6,655 nucleotides of DNA from the NCBI GenBank assembly GCA_011773795.1, contig WVWW01000241.1, positions 1-6,655 of the forward strand. The letters run 5' to 3'. The position numbers and the translations under genes are program-made. Shown one piece after another: positions 1 through 5,782 of this stretch (the first letter of the stretch is position 1; every line of letters begins with the position of its first letter). The notes under the pieces were generated by a model. It ran no database searches and was not told the origin of the DNA. It saw only the letters and a list, made by a program, of their open reading frames with translations. The DNA is from Acidobacteriota bacterium (GTDB taxonomy: Bacteria; Acidobacteriota; Polarisedimenticolia; Polarisedimenticolales; Polarisedimenticolaceae).

Positions 1-2
1 GA

Positions 3-98
3 CCCATCAACGCGACCAACGCGCTCGACAAGCACATTCTCCGCACCACGTTGGGGCGGCTCATTCGACCGTTTCCTCACGAGATCGCGTCAGGCTAG
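3..98 (+). CDS. C-terminal end of an unidentified upstream gene (partial)
   Basis: An open frame enters from the left edge and ends at TAG (96-98), giving 31 codons. The peptide starts PINATNALDKHILRTT and ends in HEIASG. In the first 20 codons 19 have G or C in the third position, which fits the coding style of the window; the bias weakens after about position 62, where the frame overlaps the minus-strand gene. The peptide looks like a helical tail with alternating charged and hydrophobic residues. I do not recognise the family and assign no function. It would overlap the 3' end of the convergent DUF6116 gene by 38 nt. The call rests on codon bias and an open frame only, so a chance open frame is possible. 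Confidence 0.45.
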   Translation, partial: PINATNALDKHILRTTLGRLIRPFPHEIASG

Positions 99-270
99 CC
101 ACGATCAGCGTGGCCAACCCCAGCAACACCTCGTCCACGAACGGGATGAAGTCGGGGATCAGGAGATCGATCACGAAGACCACCGCCAGAACCGTGAACA
201 GCGTCGGGAACCGGAGTTTGCTCATCCGCTCCGTGATGGCGGTCAGGATCAGACTGGTGATCGCGGCCAT
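61..270 (-). CDS. Small two-segment membrane protein, DUF6116-like
   Basis: This encodes a 69-residue protein with two hydrophobic stretches, about residues 22-38 (core FTVLAVVFVIDLLI) and 46-60 (EVLLGLATLIVASL). They are joined by an acidic, proline-containing turn, PDFIPFVDE, and the tail is charged (TRSREETVE). The pattern KLRFPTLF, then DLLIPDFIPFVDE, then LLGLATL is one I associate with the DUF6116 family of small bacterial inner-membrane proteins, whose function is unknown. I chose ATG at 268-270 because codons from there have strongly G/C-rich third positions, whereas the 21 codons back to an ATG at 331-333 do not and precede the family-like sequence. No Shine-Dalgarno is visible; the hexamer CATGAT lies 6 nt before the start. 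It is transcribed divergently from the acetyltransferase. Confidence 0.8.
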   Translation of the reverse strand: MAAITSLILTAITERMSKLRFPTLFTVLAVVFVIDLLIPDFIPFVDEVLLGLATLIVASLTRSREETVE

Positions 271-331
271 GAGTGCATCATGCCATCTGCGATACCATGG
301 CGGGGATGTTGCGCGGGAAAGATCCGATCCC

Positions 332-841
332 ATGAGCGCCCCGTCGATCCGTCACGGGCAGGCCTCCGACCTCGATGCGATTTCCAGGATCTACGACCAT
401 TACGTCGCGACCACCCATGTCACGTTCGACCTCGAGCCACCCGGCGCGGAGCGCCGCCGAGCCTGGTTCGAGCAGTTTTCCACCGCCGGGAGGTTCCAGC
501 TATACGTGGCGTCCGGAGGCGGCGAGGTGCTCGGTTTCGCCTGCAGCACGCCGTTCAAGGAGCGCGCGGCGTATGACATCTCGGTCGAGACGACCGTTTA
601 TCTGGACCCCGATGCCGTCGCGCGCGGGCTCGGACAGCGCTTGATGGCGACGTTGGTCGAGGCCCTCGAACGCGCCGGCGTGCACCGAGCTTACGCCGGA
701 GTGGCCTTGCCCAACGACGCATCCGAGGCGCTCCACGGCAAGCTCGGTTTCCGGCGCGTCGGGGTGCTCAGCGAGGTCGGCCGGAAATTCGATCGTTACT
801 GGGACGTCGCGTGGTACGAAAAACGCCTCGGAGCGAGCTGA
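332..841 (+). CDS. GNAT N-acetyltransferase, phosphinothricin/methionine-sulfone type
   Basis: This is a 169-residue cytosolic acetyltransferase, near the usual length for the PAT/MnaT branch of the GNAT superfamily. These enzymes move acetyl from acetyl-CoA to the amino group of small amino-acid analogues such as phosphinothricin or methionine sulfone/sulfoximine. Visible features: IRHGQASDLDAISRIYDHYV at residues 6-25, the standard N-terminal strand and helix; FDLEPPGAERRRAWFE at 32-47; VETTVYLDP at 85-93; the acetyl-CoA pyrophosphate loop ARGLGQRL at 97-104; the PND..SEALHGKLGF element at 127-140; and the family-typical GRKFDRYWD ending near 158. ATG 332 precedes the conserved start; the frame runs back to 110 but that part shows no family similarity. 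A weak GGGAAAG lies 10 nt upstream. The next gene begins 1 nt after the stop, implying co-transcription. The real substrate cannot be read from sequence. Confidence 0.92.
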   Translation: MSAPSIRHGQASDLDAISRIYDHYVATTHVTFDLEPPGAERRRAWFEQFSTAGRFQLYVASGGGEVLGFACSTPFKERAAYDISVETTVYLDPDAVARGLGQRLMATLVEALERAGVHRAYAGVALPNDASEALHGKLGFRRVGVLSEVGRKFDRYWDVAWYEKRLGAS

Positions 842-842
842 C

Positions 843-1199
843 ATGGGTTTCGATCGACCGCCACGCGGGACCGTGTTCTCGTCGCACAAACGCAAGACCT
901 GCCCTCGTTGCGGGCACCCCGAGGATGCCTGCGCCTGTTCGAAAGCCGCCGCCGCTCCGAGCGGGCCGGTGAGAGTGTGTCGCGAAACGAAAGGTCGCAA
1001 GGGGAAAGGCGTGACGGTCGTGCGGGGGCTGGCGCTGCAACACGAAGAGCTCAAAGCGATCGCCAAACGTCTCAAGCAAGTCTGCGGCTCCGGCGGAACC
1101 GTCAAGGGAGACACGATCGAGATCCAGGGTGATCACCGCGATCGGGTCGTCGACGAGCTGATTCGTGCGGGTCATGACGCGAAGCGCGCCGGCGGGTAA
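843..1199 (+). CDS. yciH: Translation initiation factor SUI1/YciH family
   Basis: This encodes 118 residues. The C-terminal two thirds (about 43-118) is a SUI1/eIF1-type domain with the family run VCRETKGRKGKGVTVVRGL, the GSGGTVKGDTIEIQGDHRD segment and the terminal KRAGG. Bacterial YciH is a ribosome-binding homologue of eukaryotic eIF1 and is thought to influence initiation-complex fidelity or translation under stress; it is not essential where studied. The N-terminal part holds Cys20, Cys23, Cys30 and Cys32 (CPRCGHPEDACAC), spaced like a small metal site, followed by an Ala-rich linker. ATG 843 follows the acetyltransferase stop by 1 nt, with a good ribosome site, GGAGCGAG at 830-837, inside the end of that gene. 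The two genes therefore look translationally coupled. A strong inverted repeat follows 7 nt after the stop. Confidence 0.95.
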   Translation: MGFDRPPRGTVFSSHKRKTCPRCGHPEDACACSKAAAAPSGPVRVCRETKGRKGKGVTVVRGLALQHEELKAIAKRLKQVCGSGGTVKGDTIEIQGDHRDRVVDELIRAGHDAKRAGG

Positions 1200-1205
1200 A
1201 AACAA

Positions 1206-1287
1206 GGCTCAGGACAACCGGGCGACCTTGCGTCTCGAGCCGTACCCCTCAATAGCTCGAGCGGCCGGGCCCCGGTTGTTCTGAGCC
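1206..1287. terminator. Long two-armed inverted repeat, probable (bi)directional terminator
   Basis: GGCTCAGGACAACCGGG (1206-1222) pairs with CCCGGTTGTTCTGAGCC (1271-1287) over 17 positions, with one G-U pair. The 48-nt interior holds a second stem, CTCGAGC (1234-1240) with GCTCGAG (1255-1261), around a 14-nt loop. Read on the minus strand, the big stem is followed directly by TTGTTTTTA, a good U-tract. On the plus strand it is preceded by the matching A-run and followed by a C/T-rich stretch without a proper U-tract. It lies 7 nt after the yciH stop, so ending that operon is its likely job, although the U-tract faces the other way. It could also be a structured RNA element or a dispersed repeat. 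Confidence 0.6.
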
Positions 1288-1887
1288 CATCCCCTCTTCC
1301 TGGCCCGCCGATCTTACCTCTTCTGCGGGAAATGTGAAGGGGTCTCTTGCACGCGACCCGGTTTCAAGCGAACGACCGGTCCGCAGGCGAAAAAAAGTTT
1401 GCGTTTACGCCGACATGAACGTCGGCAAAAAGACGACGTAGCCGACGGGCCTACCGTCACGCGGATCGATCCAACCGCCTCACCCGGTTCGGCTTACCGT
1501 TCGAGTCTGGCTGCGACCCGTTGGACGCACTATCCGGTCGCTGACAGCGCACATACCTGCCTGGCCGGCGCCGCATGCTTGCGCGTTTTCCGGCTCCCTG
1601 CTTAGGTTTGCGGCATGGTCCTCTCGAGGCTTCATGTCGATTCGGTGGACACCCGCTGTCGCGTATCCGGACAAAGCGGGAATTCACTGGCGTCGACGCC
1701 GGATCGTCCGTATCGGGAAAACCGATCGCGTCGTTTTGTCGCGACACGGGACACCGGAACCGCGACCCCCCGTTTTGAAATCGCGGGCAACGAGAGGCCT
1801 TTTGACTCCTCTCGTTTTGGCATCGTGCTTGCGTTTCCTACCCGGGTGTCCGGACGACGGACCGGGCGCGAAAGCAGGTGGGTGATC
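1288..1887 (+). other. Gene-free stretch, probable long structured leader of the transglycosylase gene
   Basis: No frame here shows the strong third-position G/C bias of neighbouring genes or a recognisable product. Perfect short stems visible in order are: CTGCGG 1323-1328 with CCGCAG 1381-1386, enclosing CCGGT 1358-1362 with ACCGG 1375-1379; GCCGAC 1409-1414 with GTCGGC 1421-1426; GACGG 1444-1448 with CCGTC 1454-1458; a 10-bp palindrome GGATCGATCC at 1463-1472; ATCGG 1712-1716 with CCGAT 1722-1726; TCGCG 1726-1730 with CGCGA 1740-1744; CCGCGA 1760-1765 with TCGCGG 1781-1786; then the terminator at 1789-1818. An A-rich patch lies at 1390-1397. I see no convincing promoter. Stems of 5-6 bp are common by chance in such DNA, so only the terminator is firm. 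No known RNA class is assigned. Confidence 0.5.
1789..1818 (+). terminator. Intrinsic terminator, candidate attenuator 70 nt before the transglycosylase gene
   Basis: AACGAGAGG (1789-1797) and CCTCTCGTT (1808-1816) form a perfect 9-bp stem with a 10-nt loop. The stem runs into a TTTT tract at 1815-1818. It points the same way as the downstream gene and has no gene just upstream to terminate, which is the usual arrangement of an attenuator in a leader RNA. The stem CCGCGA 1760-1765 with TCGCGG 1781-1786 lies immediately before it. The U-tract is short, so termination may be partial. Confidence 0.6.
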
Positions 1888-2520
1888 ATGCGAAACAGGA
1901 TCCAACGCAAAGGCAAGCGAGTTTTGATTCTCGTCGGCCTGCTCAGCGCGCTACTCGGCGGCGCGGGTTGGAACTCCATCGACTCCGCGACAACCCCCGA
2001 CGAAACCTGGTTGCAGCAACAAGCGCAGGTGCGCAGAGAGCTCGCCTTCGCGGCCGTCCTCGATGTCGTGCGTCAGCACCGTCCGACAGCGGCCGAAGGC
2101 TGGCATCAGACTCTTGCGACAGCGATCGTCGAAGAAGCGTACGCTGAAGAGGTCGACCCTCTGCTGGTCACCGCGATCGTTGCCAAGGAGAGCTCGTTCA
2201 AGAGCCGCGTCGTCAGCCACGCCGGCGCGGTCGGTCTGATGCAGTTGCGCCCCTGGGTCGCCGAGGACATGGCCCTGCGCACCGAGGTCGAGTGGAACGG
2301 GCGGGAGACCCTCCACGCGCCGCACCTGAACGTGCGGCTGGGTGTGCGCTACTACAAGGAGCTGATCGAGCGGTTCGGCGACCAGCAGATCGCCCTCACC
2401 GCGTACTGCTTCGGTCCGAGCCGAGTCTCCATGCAGCTGCGTGCGGGGACCTTCGACGGTAGCCGCTACGCCCGCGACATCCTCACGCACTACCGGCAAC
2501 TCCACGACCCCCGCGCCTGA
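1888..2520 (+). CDS. Membrane-anchored lytic transglycosylase, SLT domain
   Basis: This is a 210-residue envelope enzyme predicted to cleave peptidoglycan between N-acetylmuramic acid and N-acetylglucosamine, forming 1,6-anhydro ends. A basic head (MRNRIQRKGKRV) is followed by a hydrophobic segment at about 12-28 (LILVGLLSALLGGAGW); there is no lipobox Cys, so it is a signal anchor or a cleaved signal peptide. Residues about 72-205 form the Slt-type domain: catalytic Glu101 in AKESSF, the SHAGAVGLMQL motif at 110-120, LNVRLGVRYYKELIERF at 147-163, and AYCFGPSRV at 172-180 in place of the common AYNxGP. Cys174 at the usual Asn is unusual. The start is ATG 1888, with AGGTG at 1876-1880 and 7 nt spacing; the frame is open back to 1615 but that part looks non-coding. 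A terminator-like hairpin upstream suggests control by attenuation. Confidence 0.92.
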   Translation: MRNRIQRKGKRVLILVGLLSALLGGAGWNSIDSATTPDETWLQQQAQVRRELAFAAVLDVVRQHRPTAAEGWHQTLATAIVEEAYAEEVDPLLVTAIVAKESSFKSRVVSHAGAVGLMQLRPWVAEDMALRTEVEWNGRETLHAPHLNVRLGVRYYKELIERFGDQQIALTAYCFGPSRVSMQLRAGTFDGSRYARDILTHYRQLHDPRA

Positions 2521-2525
2521 TCCCG

Positions 2526-2554
2526 CTGCCAAGCGCGCCCGCGGCTGCTAAGCT
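2526..2554 (+). promoter_or_regulatory. Possible promoter of the aminotransferase gene
   Basis: CTGCCA (2526-2531, 4 of 6 to TTGACA) is followed after 17 nt by TAAGCT (2549-2554), which carries an upstream TG in the extended -10 arrangement TGCTAAGCT (2546-2554). Transcription would start near 2561, just before the GGGAGG ribosome site at 2563-2568. The spacing is ideal but the hexamers are weak, so this is only a suggestion. Confidence 0.35.
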
Positions 2555-2573
2555 CGGCCGTCGGGAGGCGGAG

Positions 2574-3965
2574 ATGCCCGTTCAGGCGTTCAAGGAACAG
2601 CTGGCCGAGGAGTACGAGCGTAGGTTCCCGCGCTCGGCCGCGCACCACCGGGCCCACGCGGCCAGCCTGCTCGACGGCTGTAGCCACGCCGTGCGCTGGG
2701 CGGAGCCGTTCATGCCCGTCGCGTCGCGCGCTTCCGGGGCCCGAGTCGTCGATCTCGACGGCCACGAGTTCGTCGACTACTGGCAGGGCCACTTCACGAA
2801 CCTGCTGGGCCACAACCCGCCGTTGATCCGGGACGCGCTCGCTCGCGCGCTCGACGAGGGTCGCGGCCTGCAGACCGGGATGTTGCACGAGCTCGAGGCC
2901 CGTGCCGCGGAGCTCATCGTGGAATGCACGGGTACCGAATCGGTGCGCGTCACCACCAGCGGTTCGCTCGGCACGTTCTACGCGTCGCTGCTCTGCCGCG
3001 GCTTTACCGGGCGCGACCTCGTGCTGAAAGTGCGTGGCGGTTGGCACGGCAGCCAACCGTTCGGGCTCAAGGGGGTCTCCCCGCACGGCGAGGCGTACGA
3101 CCGGATCGAAACCGAGGGACTGTCGAGCAGCACGCCTGGCGAGATCCTGCTCACGCGGTACAACGACATCGACGAGCTTCAGCGGGTGTTTCGCGACCGC
3201 GGCGATCGCATCGCCTGCATGCTCGTCGAGCCGGTGATGGGGCAGGGTGGGGGCATCGCCGCGACACCCGAGTACATGCGTGAGGTTCGCCGCCTGACGG
3301 CGCACCACGGCGCGCTGCTCGTCTGCGACGAGATCATCACGGGTTTTCGTTTTCGAGCCGGGGACTTGACACAGCTCTACGGGATCGAGCCCGACCTGCT
3401 CGTGCTGGGCAAGGTGCTCGGCGGCGGCATGCCCGTGGCCGCGGTCGCCGGCCGCCGCGATCTCCTCGCACTGTGTACTCGCGAGCAGCACCGGGTGAAA
3501 TTCGAGGGCGGGACCTACTCGGCACACGAGCTCGGCTTGCTGGCCACGGTCACGTTGCTCGAGCACCTGATCCGTGAAGAGCCGACGCTGTACCCGGCGC
3601 TCGCGCGCGCCGGAGGCGAGCTGCGCGAGGAGATCCGAGGCCTGGCCGAGCGGGCGGGTGTTGCGGTGAGCCTGCTCGGGACCCCCGAGCCGGTCGGTTC
3701 GTCCAGCTCCCTGCTGATGCTGCACGTCCTGCGCGAGCCCGGCGACGATCCTGCCTCACCGGAGGAGATGGCACGACGCGCCCATCCGGTGCTCGACGAC
3801 GACCTCCTGAAATCGGTGTTCCTCCTGCACGGCGTCTCGGTACGTACCGGACTCGGTGCGATCTCGACCGTCCACGACGAGGACGACTTCCACCGCACGC
3901 TGGAGGGCCTGGAGGCCGGCTTCGACCGGCTGCGCCGGGCCGGGCTGGTCGACGCCGTGGCCTGA
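2574..3965 (+). CDS. Class III PLP aminotransferase, glutamate-1-semialdehyde aminomutase-like
   Basis: This 463-residue fold-type I enzyme is expected to use pyridoxal phosphate to move an amino group between an amine or omega-amino acid and a keto acid. Seen in order: the VVDLDGHEFVDY entry strand at 58-69, LLGHNPP at 77-83, the cofactor phosphate loop TTSGSLGT at 127-134, RGGWHG at 154-159, LVEPVMG at 217-223, CDEIITGFRF at 251-260 with Asp252 for the pyridine nitrogen, LGKVLGGGMP at 278-287 with Schiff-base Lys280, and EGGTYSAHELG at 311-321. The family usually has SG(S/T)EA and GT(F/L)SGNP, so SGSLG and SAHE are departures, and the SWGP motif of true HemL is replaced. It is therefore probably not HemL. 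The start is ATG 2574, with GGGAGG 5 nt upstream. It lies 53 nt after the transglycosylase and 92 nt before an aldehyde dehydrogenase that may act on its product. Substrate unknown. Confidence 0.93.
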   Translation: MPVQAFKEQLAEEYERRFPRSAAHHRAHAASLLDGCSHAVRWAEPFMPVASRASGARVVDLDGHEFVDYWQGHFTNLLGHNPPLIRDALARALDEGRGLQTGMLHELEARAAELIVECTGTESVRVTTSGSLGTFYASLLCRGFTGRDLVLKVRGGWHGSQPFGLKGVSPHGEAYDRIETEGLSSSTPGEILLTRYNDIDELQRVFRDRGDRIACMLVEPVMGQGGGIAATPEYMREVRRLTAHHGALLVCDEIITGFRFRAGDLTQLYGIEPDLLVLGKVLGGGMPVAAVAGRRDLLALCTREQHRVKFEGGTYSAHELGLLATVTLLEHLIREEPTLYPALARAGGELREEIRGLAERAGVAVSLLGTPEPVGSSSSLLMLHVLREPGDDPASPEEMARRAHPVLDDDLLKSVFLLHGVSVRTGLGAISTVHDEDDFHRTLEGLEAGFDRLRRAGLVDAVA

Positions 3966-4044
3966 CGGCGAAAAGGCCCCGAAACGCGAAGAAAGTCGAC
4001 CGAGAATTTGACCGGCTCGACGTGCCTCCGAGAAATGGCGGCCC

Positions 4045-4057
4045 TATATTTGGCCCC
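4045..4057 (+). promoter_or_regulatory. Possible -10 element giving a leaderless aldehyde dehydrogenase transcript
   Basis: TATATT (4045-4050, 5 of 6 to TATAAT) ends 7 nt before the GTG at 4058. If it is a -10 box, transcription begins at or next to that GTG. No ribosome site precedes the GTG and no -35 sits at 16-18 nt; a TTGACC at 4008-4013 is 31 nt away, too far to pair with it. TTGACC could instead act with the weaker AGAAAT at 4031-4036. Confidence 0.35.
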
Positions 4058-5779
4058 GTGATTCGGACCGAATTGGAAGAGAACGTCGACCGTGACGAGG
4101 CCGCGGTCGTGCCGCGGGAGTCCGTTCCCATCCGCATCGGTGTGCCCCTGCTCCCGTTCATCGACGGTGAGCCGTCGGGCGGCCGCGGAGGGAAGAGCTC
4201 GCTGATCGACCCGTCGACCGGCGAGCCGTTCGCCACCGTGGCGCACGCGGGGACCGACGACGTCGAACGCGCCGTGGATGCCGCCGTACGCGGTCTCGCC
4301 CTGTGGCGCGGGACCGAGTTCGAGGAGCGCGGCCGGCACCTGCGTGTCCTGTCCCGGCTGATCCTGGAAAGCGCCGAGGAGATCGCCGAGCTGATCGCAC
4401 GCGAGCAAGGCAAGCCGCGCATCGAGGCGCTGTCGCAGGAGATCCTGCCGGCACTCGACCACCTGAAGTTCATCATCCGTCACGCGGAGCGCTACCACGC
4501 CGGGCTCAGCGTCGACCCGCGGCACCCCTACTACGCGCACAAGCGCGCGCACTACCTGTACGACGCCGTCGGAGTGATCGCGCTGGTCACCCCGTCTCCG
4601 ATCCCGTTCGCCATCCCGCTGATCCAGGTGGCCGCCGCACTTGCCATGGGCAATTCCGTGGTCCTGAAACCTTCGGAGCGTACGCCGCTCTCCGCGTTGC
4701 GCATCGGTGAGCTCTGCGCGCAGGCGGGTGTGCCCGCCGGTGTGGTCAACGTGATCCCGGCAACCTCGGACGAGGCGTTACGACTCGTGGCGCACGAGAA
4801 GGTCGACAAGGTCTTCGTCACGGGCGGCCTCGGCGCGGGACAGGCGGTGATGACGACCGCGGGGTGCGTGCCGCGGCCCGTGGTCCTGTCGCTCGGCGGC
4901 AACCACGCCTCGATCGTCGCCGGAGACGCGGACGTGCAACGCGCCGCACGTGGCATCGTCTGGGGCGCGCTGGCCAACGCCGGGCAGAACTGCGGTTCCA
5001 TCCAGCGCGTCTACGTCGAGGAGCGCGCCGCCTCGCGCTTCGTCGAGTGCGTCCTCGAGGAGGTGGACAAGATCCGCGTCGGCGATCCCCAGACTCCCGG
5101 GGTCGATCTCGGGCCGATGGAGACCGAAGAGCGCCGCCAACGAGTCCAGGACCTCGTCGAGCAGGCCGTCGTCCTCGGCGCCCGGCTGCTGCGCGGCGGC
5201 GTCAAGATCGAGGGCCCCGGCTATTACTACCCGCCGACCGTGCTGCTCGATCCCCCCAACGACTGCCCGTTGATGCGCGAAGAGGTCCTCGGGCCGGTGA
5301 TCCCCATCGTCGTCGTCGAGAGCCTCGAGCGTGCCATCATGCTGGCCAACGACAGCGACTACGCGTTGTCCTCCAGCGGGTGGACGAAGTCCAAGGAGAC
5401 CGCCGAGCGGCTGATGGTCGGCCTGCAGGCAGGCGTCGTCACGATCAACGACGTGCTGTATTCCTTCGGCGAGCCTGCGGCGACGTGGTCCGGGCTGAAG
5501 ATGAGCGGGATCGGTCAGAATCACGGGACGCCCGGGCTGCGCGAGATGTCGCGGCAGCGCTTCGTCTCGTTCGATGCCAACGCGCTCGAGGCGCCGCTCG
5601 GCGCCTACCCTTATGACGAGACCTCGAATCGGATCCTCACCGCGGGGATCAAGCACCTTCACGGGCGTGGACGCTGGGCCCGGATGCGGGCGTTGCTGCG
5701 GTTGCTGAGTATCAAGCGGTTCCGCGATCGCGTTCCCTCGCGCTCGCTAATCTGGTCGGGCAAACGCCAAATCAAGTAG
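4058..5779 (+). CDS. Aldehyde dehydrogenase superfamily protein with altered active site
   Basis: Counted from GTG 4058, this is 573 residues with a complete ALDH fold: IDPSTGEPFATV near 50-61, the cofactor strand AMGNSVVLKPSE about 196-207 with Lys204, FVTGGLGAG at 253-261, the nucleophile Cys312 in NAGQNCGSIQRVYV, Glu409 in REEVLGPV, and SGIGQNHG near 483-490. Two usual catalytic groups are missing: the oxyanion Asn of TPWNFP is Pro181 (TPSPIP), and the general-base Glu of ELGG is Ser278 (LSLGGNH). ALDHs lacking that Glu include the CoA-acylating methylmalonate-semialdehyde dehydrogenases, so acyl transfer rather than hydrolysis is possible, but this is inference. A basic tail of about 50 residues follows PYDETSN. 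The start is uncertain: GTG 4022 lacks a ribosome site, and GTG 4109 has GAGG 8 nt upstream. I prefer 4058 because codon bias begins there and TATATT precedes it. Confidence 0.92.
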   Translation: MIRTELEENVDRDEAAVVPRESVPIRIGVPLLPFIDGEPSGGRGGKSSLIDPSTGEPFATVAHAGTDDVERAVDAAVRGLALWRGTEFEERGRHLRVLSRLILESAEEIAELIAREQGKPRIEALSQEILPALDHLKFIIRHAERYHAGLSVDPRHPYYAHKRAHYLYDAVGVIALVTPSPIPFAIPLIQVAAALAMGNSVVLKPSERTPLSALRIGELCAQAGVPAGVVNVIPATSDEALRLVAHEKVDKVFVTGGLGAGQAVMTTAGCVPRPVVLSLGGNHASIVAGDADVQRAARGIVWGALANAGQNCGSIQRVYVEERAASRFVECVLEEVDKIRVGDPQTPGVDLGPMETEERRQRVQDLVEQAVVLGARLLRGGVKIEGPGYYYPPTVLLDPPNDCPLMREEVLGPVIPIVVVESLERAIMLANDSDYALSSSGWTKSKETAERLMVGLQAGVVTINDVLYSFGEPAATWSGLKMSGIGQNHGTPGLREMSRQRFVSFDANALEAPLGAYPYDETSNRILTAGIKHLHGRGRWARMRALLRLLSIKRFRDRVPSRSLIWSGKRQIK

Positions 5780-5782
5780 CTT

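Noticed and set aside
110..331. Upstream extension of the acetyltransferase frame
   Set aside because: The added 74 residues show no GNAT similarity and lie antisense to the better supported DUF6116-like gene; ATG 332 matches the family start.
271..333. Longer DUF6116-like protein starting at the ATG on 333-331
   Set aside because: The extra 21 codons lack the third-position G/C bias and run into the acetyltransferase start; the CATG shared by both strands is a palindrome that makes two ATGs by itself.
1380..1520. Firm call of a c-di-GMP (GEMM) or c-di-AMP (ydaO) riboswitch
   Set aside because: The GEMM GCAAA core and GAAA tetraloop are absent, and none of the conserved ydaO blocks is seen; only a loose likeness remains, reported as a low-interest finding.
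1399..1747. Short open frames on both strands in the gene-free stretch
   Set aside because: They give Arg/Ser/Pro-rich low-complexity products with no domain, no ribosome site and no consistent codon bias; typical of non-coding GC-rich DNA.
1615..1887. 91-residue N-terminal extension of the transglycosylase
   Set aside because: It would place the signal segment internally, spans the terminator hairpin, and ATG 1888 has a good ribosome site and a classic signal start.
2574..3965. Assignment as hemL, the tetrapyrrole aminomutase
   Set aside because: The fold and catalytic Lys fit, but motifs around the substrate and phosphate loop differ from HemL and the neighbours are catabolic, not tetrapyrrole genes.
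4008..4050. TTGACC and TATATT as one sigma-70 promoter
   Set aside because: The hexamers are 31 nt apart, far beyond the usual 16-18 nt.
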